Shown: one piece after another, positions 1 through 6,616 of the stretch
Layout of the letters: each line of letters begins with the position of its first letter
Numbering within the stretch: position 1 is the first letter of the stretch
Source: a virus
DNA length: 27,479 nucleotides
Strand: one strand, 5' to 3'
Virus record (IMG/VR): IMGVR_UViG_3300009175_000066
Location: 1-27,479 of that record
Made by a program: the position numbers and the translations under genes
Notes under the pieces: model-generated
What the model was told of the DNA's origin: nothing
The model's input: the letters and a program-made list of their open reading frames with translations, nothing else
The model's database searches: none

Positions 1-2
1 AC

Positions 3-122
3 CTGCGCGAGGCCAACCTGAGCGGGGCCGACCTGCGCGGGGCCAACCTGCGCGATGCCAACCTGCGCGGGGCCGACCTGCGCGAGGCCAACCTGCGCGG
101 GGCCGACCTGCGCGGGGCCGAC
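3..122 (+). repeat. 15-bp tandem repeats coding pentapeptides
   Basis: Eight 15-bp units of the type CTGCGCGGGGCCGAC differ from one another at only a few positions. Identity is high at the DNA level as well as the protein level, which suggests recent expansion or homogenisation. The array probably continues upstream of the window. Confidence 0.9.
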
Positions 123-374
123 CTGAACTCTGCCGCGAATGTGGTCAGCGTTACCGGCATCGGGTCGGCTCGCCGCATGACGACGTATCGCGCCGACACG
201 GACGAAATTTGGTGCGGGTGCTTCAAGGGCACGCTTGCCGAGTTTGCCAAGAAGATCAATCAGACGCACAAGGACAACCCCGAGCACCTAGCTCACTATC
301 GGGCGGCGGTGGCGTTCTTTCGGGCGTACAAGAAGAACGTGAAGCCGGTTGAGAAGAAACAGCAGCGCGCCTAG
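3..374 (+). CDS. Pentapeptide-repeat protein, 5' end missing
   Basis: The reading frame is open from the first bases and ends at TAG 372-374, so the start lies before the window. The first 40 visible residues are eight consecutive A(D/N)Lxx-type pentapeptides ([15 protein letters not shown] and similar), which in this family stack into a right-handed quadrilateral beta-helix. A non-repeat tail of about 83 residues follows, carrying an [22 protein letters not shown] segment and a basic, helical C-terminus. I recall similar tails on phage pentapeptide proteins, where the function is usually unknown. The internal ATG at 141 lies after the repeats and is unlikely to be the real start. The next gene follows after 16 bases. 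Confidence 0.85.
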   Translation: MREANLSGADLRGANLRDANLRGADLREANLRGADLRGADLNSAANVVSVTGIGSARRMTTYRADTDEIWCGCFKGTLAEFAKKINQTHKDNPEHLAHYRAAVAFFRAYKKNVKPVEKKQQRA

Positions 375-390
375 GCGCAGGAGGGGTGAG

Positions 391-879
391 ATGAGTGACG
401 AAATACCAGTGGTGCTGTCGCGATGCTGGCCTGCATTTGTCGCGTCTGCGATGGGAGAAGCATTCTATTCGGTCTATGCCCACCGAGACGGGCGCAGAGT
501 CAGATATGTGCGCGGATGGACTGGAAGAAACGAGAACCAAGAAGCCGTCGAATCATTCAAGGGGCGCAGGAACACCAACGGCACCGCTGGCAGCATTGAG
601 ATGTACGAGGCTTTCCCCGGCGAGGACGTTTGCTGCGGGTGTGTGGCGTCAATCGAAACCGGACAGGTCAAGAACGGCGAGTACAACCTAAGGTGGGGAA
701 AGTCCACGCCTAGCTTTCGTAGCGGAGCAGGTGCCACATCATATTGCACGACATGTGCAGAGCGAGAAGCAGACGACTTGCTCAAGAAGTTTAAGCTGCA
801 CATGCGCTGGCTTGGATTCGTCGTTGAGAAAGTCGAGCGATCAAACCGAGAGGCTGCACCAAACGGCAGCATGTTGTAA
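391..879 (+). CDS. Hypothetical Cys-rich protein, 162 aa
   Basis: I do not recognise this protein. The start at ATG 391 is chosen because AGGAGGGG sits just upstream; the open frame extends further back, but the upstream codons lie inside the preceding gene. The visible features are a Cys pair at residues 81/84 (CCGC) and another at 119/122 (CTTC), spaced like the two halves of a zinc ribbon, and a charged C-terminal helix. It sits 16 bases after the pentapeptide gene and 13 bases before the Lar-like gene, so co-transcription is likely. A structural zinc site is an inference from cysteine spacing. Confidence 0.7.
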   Translation: MSDEIPVVLSRCWPAFVASAMGEAFYSVYAHRDGRRVRYVRGWTGRNENQEAVESFKGRRNTNGTAGSIEMYEAFPGEDVCCGCVASIETGQVKNGEYNLRWGKSTPSFRSGAGATSYCTTCAEREADDLLKKFKLHMRWLGFVVEKVERSNREAAPNGSML

Positions 880-892
880 AAAGGAGCAACCC

Positions 893-1216
893 ATGACTAA
901 CCCGACGAGCGACCCGACAGCGATCAGGCCGTGCCCTTTCTGTGGCAGTAATGACATCATAACTACTTGTGCAGATGGCCCAGAGTGGAATGTTATGTGT
1001 CGAAAATGTTGTAGCTCTAGCCATTGGGACCAGACGGAGGATGGTGCCATCGCCGCATGGAACCGCCGAGCGCCCAAGCAGGCAGAGGGCGAGCGGTCGT
1101 GCGATGGGTGCCGACTCGACATCGACCCAATGCCCGTTTGCTTCACGTGCAAGCGGTATCGTTTTCTAACCGACAACTACACGCCAGCGGCCAAGGGCGG
1201 GGAGGCGGCGACATGA
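893..1216 (+). CDS. Lar-family restriction alleviation protein, 107 aa
   Basis: Residues 11-60 follow the Lar pattern: CPFCG at 14-18, a second pair C36/C39, then the closing AIAAWNRR. Lar of the Rac prophage modulates type I restriction-modification so that unmodified phage DNA is less attacked. This protein is longer than typical Lar because it carries a second ribbon-like segment, C70/C73 and C83/C86. The start at 893 has AAGGAG ten bases upstream; the longer open frame to 731 runs through the previous gene and is rejected. Its stop overlaps the next start as ATGA. The family call is firm, while anti-restriction activity for this copy is inferred. Confidence 0.85.
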   Translation: MTNPTSDPTAIRPCPFCGSNDIITTCADGPEWNVMCRKCCSSSHWDQTEDGAIAAWNRRAPKQAEGERSCDGCRLDIDPMPVCFTCKRYRFLTDNYTPAAKGGEAAT

Positions 1217-1914
1217 GCCTAAACAAATCAGTCGGCAACATGTACACATGGGTAACGCACACCCATACACACCTTCGCGGAAAGTGTCCTCACGAATGTG
1301 CGTACTGCTACGTGCAGTCCCACGAACGCCGTTGGCAATCCGGCGCGTTCGCTGGTCCGCTGCGCCTGAAGGAAGACGAACTAAAGGTTAAGTATGGAAC
1401 CGGAAAGGTGATCTTCATAGAACACCAGAACGACCTGTTTGCCGAAGACGTTCCGCATGAAACCGTTCGAGCTGTTTTGGATCACTGCTGCCAGTGGCCA
1501 GAAAATGAGTATGTGTTTCAGACCAAGAATCCGGCACGACTGGCGTTCTGCTTCACCGAACATCTGCCGCCGCGATGGATGATCGGAACTACCATCGAAA
1601 GCAACAGGTGGCACGAACAAATGGGGAAATCTCCACATCCTTCTGCGCGACACTTCGCCATGTTGAAACTGCGGCTGGATTTCCCTGACGCCAAACTCTT
1701 CTGCACCATCGAGCCGATCATGCAGTTTGATCTTGATGACATGGTACTGATCGCAGAATGGAAGCCGACGTTCGTGAACATCGGCGCGGACAGCAAGGGG
1801 AACAATCTGCCCGAGCCGACACGCGATGAAGTGCTGGCGCTTGCGGCTGAGCTTACCAAGCGCGGAGTTGAGATAAGAAACAAGAGCAACCTTGAAAGGC
1901 TGGTGACGAAATGA
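1213..1914 (+). CDS. DUF5131-like (phage Gp37/Gp68) CxxxCxxC protein, 233 aa
   Basis: Residues 25-32 read CPHECAYC, a radical-SAM-type CxxxCxxC signature, preceded by an MYTWVTHT segment as in the Gp37/Gp68 (DUF5131) family. Later segments such as VIFIEHQNDLF, YVFQTKNP and GTTIESNRW also fit that family, whose members often have FxxxMxDLF and LTKRP-like motifs. The family's substrate is not established; a 4Fe-4S cluster and SAM use are inferred from the cysteine motif. The start at 1213 has GGAGG upstream and overlaps the Lar stop; the next gene overlaps its TGA in the same way. The C-terminus (EIRNKSNLERLV) is basic and may bind nucleic acid, which is a guess. Confidence 0.8.
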   Translation: MSLNKSVGNMYTWVTHTHTHLRGKCPHECAYCYVQSHERRWQSGAFAGPLRLKEDELKVKYGTGKVIFIEHQNDLFAEDVPHETVRAVLDHCCQWPENEYVFQTKNPARLAFCFTEHLPPRWMIGTTIESNRWHEQMGKSPHPSARHFAMLKLRLDFPDAKLFCTIEPIMQFDLDDMVLIAEWKPTFVNIGADSKGNNLPEPTRDEVLALAAELTKRGVEIRNKSNLERLVTK

Positions 1915-2468
1915 ACGACAAAGACAAGAAAACAATCACCGACGCACTTGAACAACTCCACGGCAAGACGGGAGATGCGTACAGGCTCGCCGTGCGCGCC
2001 CACTGGCAGGCAGACGCGGCAGAGCGTGACGCCGAGCAGGAGATTCAAGACCGATTCCGCCCGCACTGGGCCGCCATCATGGCGATTATCAAACGCGAGT
2101 GCCGTATGCGTAGGCTCACATTCACAGCCAGCCACTGCGGGTACGACAAGGTTTCGCATGTGCAGATCTCTAAGCACCACCCACACGCGGTTGGAATCAA
2201 CCATATCGACTACACGGTATCACCGTACATCCAGATTCAATTCTGGGTTGGGCACGGCATGAAAATCGAATGGTGTGGGCATGCAAGGACTGCGAAAGAG
2301 TTTGAACGCAAGTTTGTCGTGCTGCTTTCCACGCTGGACGGATACATCGGCGGGTGCATCAAAGTAGGCGGCAAGGATTGCGACGACTGCGCCATGCCGT
2401 CCACCTATCCGCAGCACGAAAAGACGCAGCGGTGTAAGACCTGCCAGGAAGGAAGTTTGCGGATATGA
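1911..2468 (+). CDS. Hypothetical protein with C-terminal Cys pairs, 185 aa
   Basis: No family is recognised. The N-terminal 60 residues are charged and helical, the middle contains alternating hydrophobic strands (YIQIQFWVG, MKIEWCGHA), and the C-terminus carries CDDC at 157-160 and CKTC at 175-178, spaced like a zinc ribbon. The start overlaps the previous stop (ATGA at 1911) and its own stop overlaps the next start, so it is translated within the same early operon. Confidence 0.7.
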   Translation: MNDKDKKTITDALEQLHGKTGDAYRLAVRAHWQADAAERDAEQEIQDRFRPHWAAIMAIIKRECRMRRLTFTASHCGYDKVSHVQISKHHPHAVGINHIDYTVSPYIQIQFWVGHGMKIEWCGHARTAKEFERKFVVLLSTLDGYIGGCIKVGGKDCDDCAMPSTYPQHEKTQRCKTCQEGSLRI

Positions 2469-2596
2469 CCCGCAAGCATAAAGATGCAGACGAGCAGGCG
2501 CGAGGGGAGAAAATGCGTCTGCACAACGAGGCGCTGGCCGTATGGGATGAAGAACGTGCCAATAAACTAAAGGAAAACAATGACCAACCTAATTAG
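2465..2596 (+). CDS. Small charged protein, 43 aa
   Basis: This short frame begins by ATGA overlap with the previous gene and ends at TAG 2594-2596, overlapping the next gene by 17 bases. The product is almost entirely charged or helical (KHKDADEQARGEKMRL, AVWDEERANKLKE) with no cysteine or membrane segment. The overlap arrangement matches its neighbours and is the main reason to call it. No function can be assigned. Confidence 0.5.
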   Translation: MTRKHKDADEQARGEKMRLHNEALAVWDEERANKLKENNDQPN

Positions 2597-2945
2597 CATG
2601 ACCATTGCCATCTTGATTCAGGTCGAATCTCATGGCAACGTGGGCGCAGTCGGCGACCATGGCCGAGCCGTTGGCCTGACGCAGATTCATCCGTGTATCG
2701 TGCGCGAATGCAATCGCATTTATCCGCAGCATGAGTTCACGCTCAACGATAGATACGATCCTTGGATTAACGTGGAGATGGCTCGAATCTGGCTTTCACG
2801 TGAGGCCAACCGGCGTAAAATCACAGACCCCGTTGCACTGGCTGCGCGGTGGAATCGGCCACGCACAGGCCGCCCAACACGCGAGTACCGACGCAGACTG
2901 AACGAGTGCTGGAAAAGAATGCAGAAAACAGGAGACCTGAAATGA
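2580..2945 (+). CDS. Lysozyme-like / SLT-type transglycosylase fold protein, 121 aa
   Basis: Residues 14-37 contain ESHGN followed by GRAVGLTQIHP, matching the soluble lytic transglycosylase pattern in which the catalytic Glu lies in an ES motif (Glu16 here) and a GLxQI motif follows. Such enzymes cleave the MurNAc-GlcNAc bond of peptidoglycan. There is no signal peptide; the N-terminal hydrophobic stretch MTIAILIQV is part of the fold. AAGGA precedes ATG 2580; a second ATG at 2598 is possible. The protein is short for an SLT domain and ends in a very basic tail. Its place among early genes is unusual for a lysis enzyme, so another role of the fold cannot be excluded. Confidence 0.65.
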   Translation: MTNLISMTIAILIQVESHGNVGAVGDHGRAVGLTQIHPCIVRECNRIYPQHEFTLNDRYDPWINVEMARIWLSREANRRKITDPVALAARWNRPRTGRPTREYRRRLNECWKRMQKTGDLK

Positions 2946-3361
2946 CCATCTACATCGTGTCTAAAATGAAGGGACTGCCATGGTTCAATTTCGATGCGTT
3001 AGACGCTGCCCGCGACGAAATAATCCGACGCGGCCACACGCCGATCTCGCCGGCCGACCTTGACCGCGCTGCTGGATTCGACCCGCACCGCGATTGCTCA
3101 CCCGAATACGATTGGCGTGTCATTCCACCAGGGTTCGATTTTGAAGCATGCGTGACCCGCGACATCGAAGCCGTGCGCCGCGCAGACGCGATCTGCATGA
3201 TTGGCAACTGGCAGGACAGCAGTGGGGCGCTGGCCGAATACTTCCTTGCTCGGTGGCTTAGAAAGTTGGAGTTCAATGGTGTTGAAAGTGTGCCAGACCT
3301 GGCAGCAGAAAAGAATGCCGAACAACCGTTGACGCAAAATCCGCGCAGTGATATTGTCTGA
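2942..3361 (+). CDS. DUF4406-like (nucleoside deoxyribosyltransferase-fold) protein, 139 aa
   Basis: The opening IYIVSKMKGLPWFNFDALDAA, then RGHTPISPADLD and RDIEAVRRADAICMIGNWQDSSGALAEYFLAR, match the DUF4406 layout, related to nucleoside 2-deoxyribosyltransferases. The typical enzyme motif around D-x-x-A-x-x-x-A-D and S-x-G-A-x-x-E is present (DIEAVRRADA, SSGALAEY). A role in nucleotide metabolism is therefore plausible but not proven. The start overlaps the previous stop. The promoter for the next operon lies inside its last 33 bases. Confidence 0.75.
   Translation: MTIYIVSKMKGLPWFNFDALDAARDEIIRRGHTPISPADLDRAAGFDPHRDCSPEYDWRVIPPGFDFEACVTRDIEAVRRADAICMIGNWQDSSGALAEYFLARWLRKLEFNGVESVPDLAAEKNAEQPLTQNPRSDIV
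3329..3357 (+). promoter_or_regulatory. Sigma70-type promoter with extended -10
   Basis: TTGACG (3329-3334) is separated by exactly 17 bases from TATTGT (3352-3357), and TG at 3349-3350 supplies an extended -10. Transcription would start near 3364, just past the stop of the DUF4406-like gene, and would read the leader and the recombination-replication operon. Confidence 0.7.
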
Positions 3362-3415
3362 ATCGTTCGCTGCAATAGCGACTGCGTGACCCCGCAGACA
3401 AAGCAAGGATACCAA

Positions 3416-3553
3416 GTGACAATCTCCGCACCAGCTAGCGCGTTCGTTTTTTCCGATTGCCTATCAATCGGTCCTTGCGGGTCAGGCGTGTCTAGCTGGT
3501 GCGGTCTTCGTTTAGGAGTACACCATGGAATCCCTAAAAGTAGTCTCGCTTGA
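3416..3553 (+). CDS. Possible 45-aa leader ORF
   Basis: A GTG at 3416 is preceded by AAGGATACCAA, nearly the same leader found before ATG 5809 and ATG 6155 (AAAGGGATACCA). The frame runs 45 codons and overlaps the ATPase start by 29 bases. The product begins MTISAPASAFVFSDC and has three cysteines. No family is recognised. It covers both nested hairpins of the leader, so its translation would melt them; this would suit a leader peptide, but a real small protein or no translation at all are equally open. Confidence 0.35.
   Translation: MTISAPASAFVFSDCLSIGPCGSGVSSWCGLRLGVHHGIPKSSLA
3426..3504 (+). promoter_or_regulatory. Nested inverted repeats in the operon leader RNA
   Basis: CCGCACCAGCTAG (3426-3438) is the perfect reverse complement of CTAGCTGGTGCGG (3492-3504); with one bulged T (3491) the stem extends four more pairs, including one G-T pair. 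Inside lies a second perfect hairpin, CCGATTG (3453-3459) against CAATCGG (3465-3471) with a 5-base loop. A third small hairpin, TCGCT/AGCGA (3367-3381), lies nearer the predicted transcript start. The outer stem ends 20 bases before ATG 3525, leaving its AGGAG site free. I do not recognise it as a known riboswitch. Confidence 0.6.
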
Positions 3554-4838
3554 AGTCGAGAACGTCAAACGGGTTCGCCGTGTTGACATGACCTTCGATG
3601 AAACCGGCCTCACCGTTATCGGCGGCAAAAACGCGCAGGGCAAAACATCCCTGTTAGATGCCGTCAAGTGGACACTTGGCGGGGACCGCTTCCGTCCTTC
3701 TGATCCTGGTCATGAAGGCGCTCAGCCGGAAACCAAGGTCACGCTTTCAAACGGAATGATTGCCGAAATCCACGGCAAGAATTCTAGCTTGAAGGTTACG
3801 GACCCAAGCGGAAAACGTGGCGGTATCACGTTGGTTCAGGACTTCATCGGCACGTTCGCCCTGGACCTGCCCAAGTTCCTCAACAGCACGGCCACTGACA
3901 AGTGCAAGATGCTGATGGACACATTCCCAGGGCTTGGCAAGAAGCTGGCCGACCTGAATGCGGAAAAGGCCAAGGTCTATCAGGAACGGCTGACAGTGGG
4001 CCGTGAGATGGAGAAGAAGGACAAGCACGCCAAGGACTTGCCTTATGACGAGTCGGCGCCGGAGCAACTTCTCTCTACCTCCGACATGGCCGCGAAACTG
4101 ACTGCTACCCTGTCGAAGAACGCGGCAAACAAGGCGGCGCGTGACAACGTGCTGGTTGGCAAGATGCGGGCCGAGAACGCCGCAAAGAATGTGCTGGCAA
4201 AGGCTGGACGGGTTTCCGAAGTCGAGCGCATGCTGGCAGAGGCCAAGGACGCGCTGAATCACGCCATTGCCGAGCGCACCGGATTTGACGAGCAAGTCAA
4301 GCAATCGGAGCGAACCGCGGCAGACCTGATTGACGACGATGTTTCCAGCGTCAAGAAGGAGATGGGGGAAATCGACGTTATCAACGCCAAGGTGCGGCAA
4401 AACCTGGAGAAGGCGCACGCCGAAGACGAGGCCAGCACCTTGCGTGTGGAATACAACGCCCTGTCAGACCGGATAGAACAAATCGACGCCGAACGCGTGG
4501 CGCTGATGGATACGGTCAAGCTGCCACTGCCAGAACTCGCCATTGACGACGGTGAGCTGATCTACAACGGCCAGAAGTGGGATTGCATGTCCGGCGCCGA
4601 GCACTTGAAGGTTGGCACGGCCATTTGCATGGTCCTGAAACCTTCGTGCGGGTTTGTCCTTTTGGACGAGCTTGAGAAGATGGACCTGGACACCATGAAG
4701 GAGTTTGGCGAGTGGCTTGTTGAAAACAACATGCAGGCCATTGGCACGCGGGTTTCACGCGGTGAAGAGTGCAGCGTGATTATCGACGATGGTATTGTGG
4801 TTCAAGTGAACAAGAAGGAGTCAGGTTTCGACCTGTAA
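3525..4838 (+). CDS. AAA ATPase, RecF/SMC-like, 437 aa
   Basis: The N-terminus (LEVENVKRVRRVDMTF) and the Walker A motif GGKNAQGKT at 33-41 are those of RecF/SbcC/SMC-type ATPases. The middle (about 120-340) is rich in Lys, Glu and Ala and likely forms a coiled coil. The C-terminal GFVLLDELEKMD near 377-387 is a Walker B with adjacent Glu. Such ATPases in phages sit beside ERF annealing proteins and DUF669 proteins, exactly as here, and are thought to help recombination or replication. No nuclease domain is seen. AGGAG lies 8 bases before ATG 3525. Confidence 0.85.
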   Translation: MESLKVVSLEVENVKRVRRVDMTFDETGLTVIGGKNAQGKTSLLDAVKWTLGGDRFRPSDPGHEGAQPETKVTLSNGMIAEIHGKNSSLKVTDPSGKRGGITLVQDFIGTFALDLPKFLNSTATDKCKMLMDTFPGLGKKLADLNAEKAKVYQERLTVGREMEKKDKHAKDLPYDESAPEQLLSTSDMAAKLTATLSKNAANKAARDNVLVGKMRAENAAKNVLAKAGRVSEVERMLAEAKDALNHAIAERTGFDEQVKQSERTAADLIDDDVSSVKKEMGEIDVINAKVRQNLEKAHAEDEASTLRVEYNALSDRIEQIDAERVALMDTVKLPLPELAIDDGELIYNGQKWDCMSGAEHLKVGTAICMVLKPSCGFVLLDELEKMDLDTMKEFGEWLVENNMQAIGTRVSRGEECSVIIDDGIVVQVNKKESGFDL

Positions 4839-4841
4839 GTT

Positions 4842-5798
4842 ATGGAAATTCCACCTATCCAAGTCAGTTTGCCTGCCAGCACGCAGACTGAAAGCATAAA
4901 AAACCTTGCCGCGGCACTGTGCGCTGCCCTGCCCAACATCCCGGAGATTGCCAAGAATCGGCATGCTTCCGTGCGGTCCAAGAAGGGCGATGACAGCAGC
5001 TATAAGTACGCATACGCAGACCTTTCAGACATCCTTGCGGCTTGCACAAAGCCCATGGCCGAACAAGGTCTATGCGTGGTTTGGTCTACTACACCGACCG
5101 ACCGTGGCGCAATCCTGTCCGGTATCCTGATTCACGCCGGCAGCGGGGAATGGATGAAATCCAGCCTTGCCATCCCTCCTATGGCCAATCCGCAGGAGAT
5201 GGGGTCAATGCTGGCCTACCTGAAACGGTACATCTTTGGCCTGCTGGTGCCCGTAGCTGCCACAGAGGCAGACGATGATGGCCAAAGGGCATGCAAGGGT
5301 CAGGATGACGACGAAGCGGCTCAGGCGGCGCTCTTGGAGGCCAAACGCAAGGAACGGGAAGAGTGGGCGGCAAAGAAGAAGGCGGCTGGGCAGTACACGA
5401 AGGTTGAACCGATTGCCGAGGAGAAACAGCTTGCGGAAGCTGGCCTTGCGCCGGCCACGGTTGCAGATGCCACGCAGATTGTTGTCCGTGGCGACCGCAC
5501 GACAGACAACACGGTAACGGTCATTGGTTCGGCGATGGAAGAAAAGACGCATGTTTCCGAATCCGTCGCAACCCCACCGCCAACCGTGCCGAAGCACCTT
5601 CAAGACATGATGTTCGCGCTTGAAGAGGAGGGAATCTCGATTGACAAGTTCGTCAAGTGGGCAACCTCTCCGAGGGACTACGAAAAGAAGGGGCGATTGC
5701 TTCCCGAAGGGACCAAATTCGAGAACTTCACCGAGGATCTTATCAAGGCGATTTTGCAGCCTAACAAGTGGAATTCGATTCGCAAGCATCTGAAGTAA
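4842..5798 (+). CDS. erf: ERF family single-strand DNA annealing protein, 318 aa
   Basis: Residues about 15-145 match the ERF core: a helical start, SYKYAYADLSDILAACTKPMAEQGL, then QEMGSMLAYLKRYIFGLLVPVAATEADDDG. The last segment, with its Arg-Tyr pair and DDDG, is diagnostic. ERF proteins anneal complementary single strands during phage genome circularisation and recombination. The region after 160 is a charged linker, followed by a C-terminal module (HLQDMMFALEEEGISIDKFVKW). The gene begins three bases after the ATPase stop with no strong separate Shine-Dalgarno site, suggesting translational coupling. Confidence 0.88.
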   Translation: MEIPPIQVSLPASTQTESIKNLAAALCAALPNIPEIAKNRHASVRSKKGDDSSYKYAYADLSDILAACTKPMAEQGLCVVWSTTPTDRGAILSGILIHAGSGEWMKSSLAIPPMANPQEMGSMLAYLKRYIFGLLVPVAATEADDDGQRACKGQDDDEAAQAALLEAKRKEREEWAAKKKAAGQYTKVEPIAEEKQLAEAGLAPATVADATQIVVRGDRTTDNTVTVIGSAMEEKTHVSESVATPPPTVPKHLQDMMFALEEEGISIDKFVKWATSPRDYEKKGRLLPEGTKFENFTEDLIKAILQPNKWNSIRKHLK

Positions 5799-5808
5799 AG
5801 GGATACCA

Positions 5809-6135
5809 ATGAAAAAGACTCTAACACTTTCAAAAAAGATCACGGTTGAAATGTTGCGCAATGATCGGTCATTGTGTTTAGAAGTTACAGGTGTACTGAG
5901 CATTAATTTGAGCGGGGACGTGTCCGGCCTGAGCGGGGACGTGTCCGGCCTGAGCGGGGACGTGTCCGGCCTGAGCGGGCACGTGTCCGGCCTGAGCGGG
6001 TACGTGTCCGGACTGAGCGGGGACGGGTCCGGCCTGAGAGGGGACGTGTCCGGCCTGAGCGGGGACGTGCACGAATGCGAAATCATGGATGATGAGCGCG
6101 AAAATGGCATTAACATCAAAGACTTGATTGTTTGA
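5809..6135 (+). CDS. LSGDVSG heptad-repeat protein, 108 aa
   Basis: After a 33-residue head (KTLTLSKKITVEMLRNDRS) the protein is made of consecutive seven-residue units LSGDVSG with variations at position 4 or 5 (H, Y, D), ending in an acidic tail (DDERENGINIKDLIV). Leu and Val at fixed positions with Gly turns suggest a small beta-solenoid, like a seven-residue cousin of pentapeptide proteins. I recall similar repeat proteins from phages without known function. The start has AAAGGGATACCA upstream, identical to the next gene's leader. Confidence 0.75.
   Translation: MKKTLTLSKKITVEMLRNDRSLCLEVTGVLSINLSGDVSGLSGDVSGLSGDVSGLSGHVSGLSGYVSGLSGDGSGLRGDVSGLSGDVHECEIMDDERENGINIKDLIV
5908..6072 (+). 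repeat. 21-bp tandem repeats, about 7.7 copies
   Basis: Seven full 21-bp units of the form CTGAGCGGGGACGTGTCCGGC run from 5908 to 6054, with a partial eighth to 6072. Most units are identical or differ by one to three bases, so the array is conserved at the nucleotide level and may expand or contract by recombination. Confidence 0.95.
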
Positions 6136-6154
6136 TAAACAGAAAGGGATACCA

Positions 6155-6616
6155 ATGAGCGAGAAGATGATGGGATGGGATTCACAGATTACCGAAGCGC
6201 CGATTCTGCCGGCAACGGACGCGGCTGGGAACAAGATCGACTACGATTTTGAAATCAGCCAGTTCAAGCGCAATGCAGCGCGTGAGTTTGCGAAAGGTGC
6301 ATATACGGCTCTATCTATTGACCTGAAAATGAATCTGAAGGCCGAAGTGGATGGAGTTGTTCACGAAGACACAGCGGAGGATATGCTGATTCTGACCGTC
6401 AAGAATCAATTCAGGATCTTCCAGTACTTCACGGCCATCGGCCTTCGCGCCAAGGGTTCGGGAAACTTTGACCCGGTCAAGACGAAGGCATGGGAACCGG
6501 CAACCAACGTCGGTATGGTGGGCAAGTGCCATATCAAGATCGACGAGTTCAACGGGCAAAAGCGAGTCAAGATCGACCGCTATCTGGAACCTGCGGACGC
6601 AGGGATTGACGTGTAA
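6155..6616 (+). CDS. DUF669-like, putative OB-fold ssDNA-binding protein, 153 aa
   Basis: The start at ATG 6155 follows AAAGGGATACCA; an in-frame ATG at 6128 lies inside the previous gene. The protein opens with MGWDSQI, continues with a basic helical strand region, then NQFRIFQYFTAIGLRAKG and VGMVGKCHIKIDEFNGQKRVKIDRYLEP. The pattern of a fixed FFTAIG-like helix followed by a GxxGxxxIxxxEFNG strand pair is that of DUF669 proteins, which accompany phage AAA ATPases and ERF and are thought to bind single-stranded DNA. The match is by pattern only. Its TAA overlaps the helicase ATG. Confidence 0.6.
   Translation: MSEKMMGWDSQITEAPILPATDAAGNKIDYDFEISQFKRNAAREFAKGAYTALSIDLKMNLKAEVDGVVHEDTAEDMLILTVKNQFRIFQYFTAIGLRAKGSGNFDPVKTKAWEPATNVGMVGKCHIKIDEFNGQKRVKIDRYLEPADAGIDV

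Noticed and set aside
5205-6185. 326-codon - strand frame with Pro-Leu-Arg-Pro repeats
   Set aside because: The repeats are just the complement of the LSGDVSG-coding array, and the rest lies opposite ERF.
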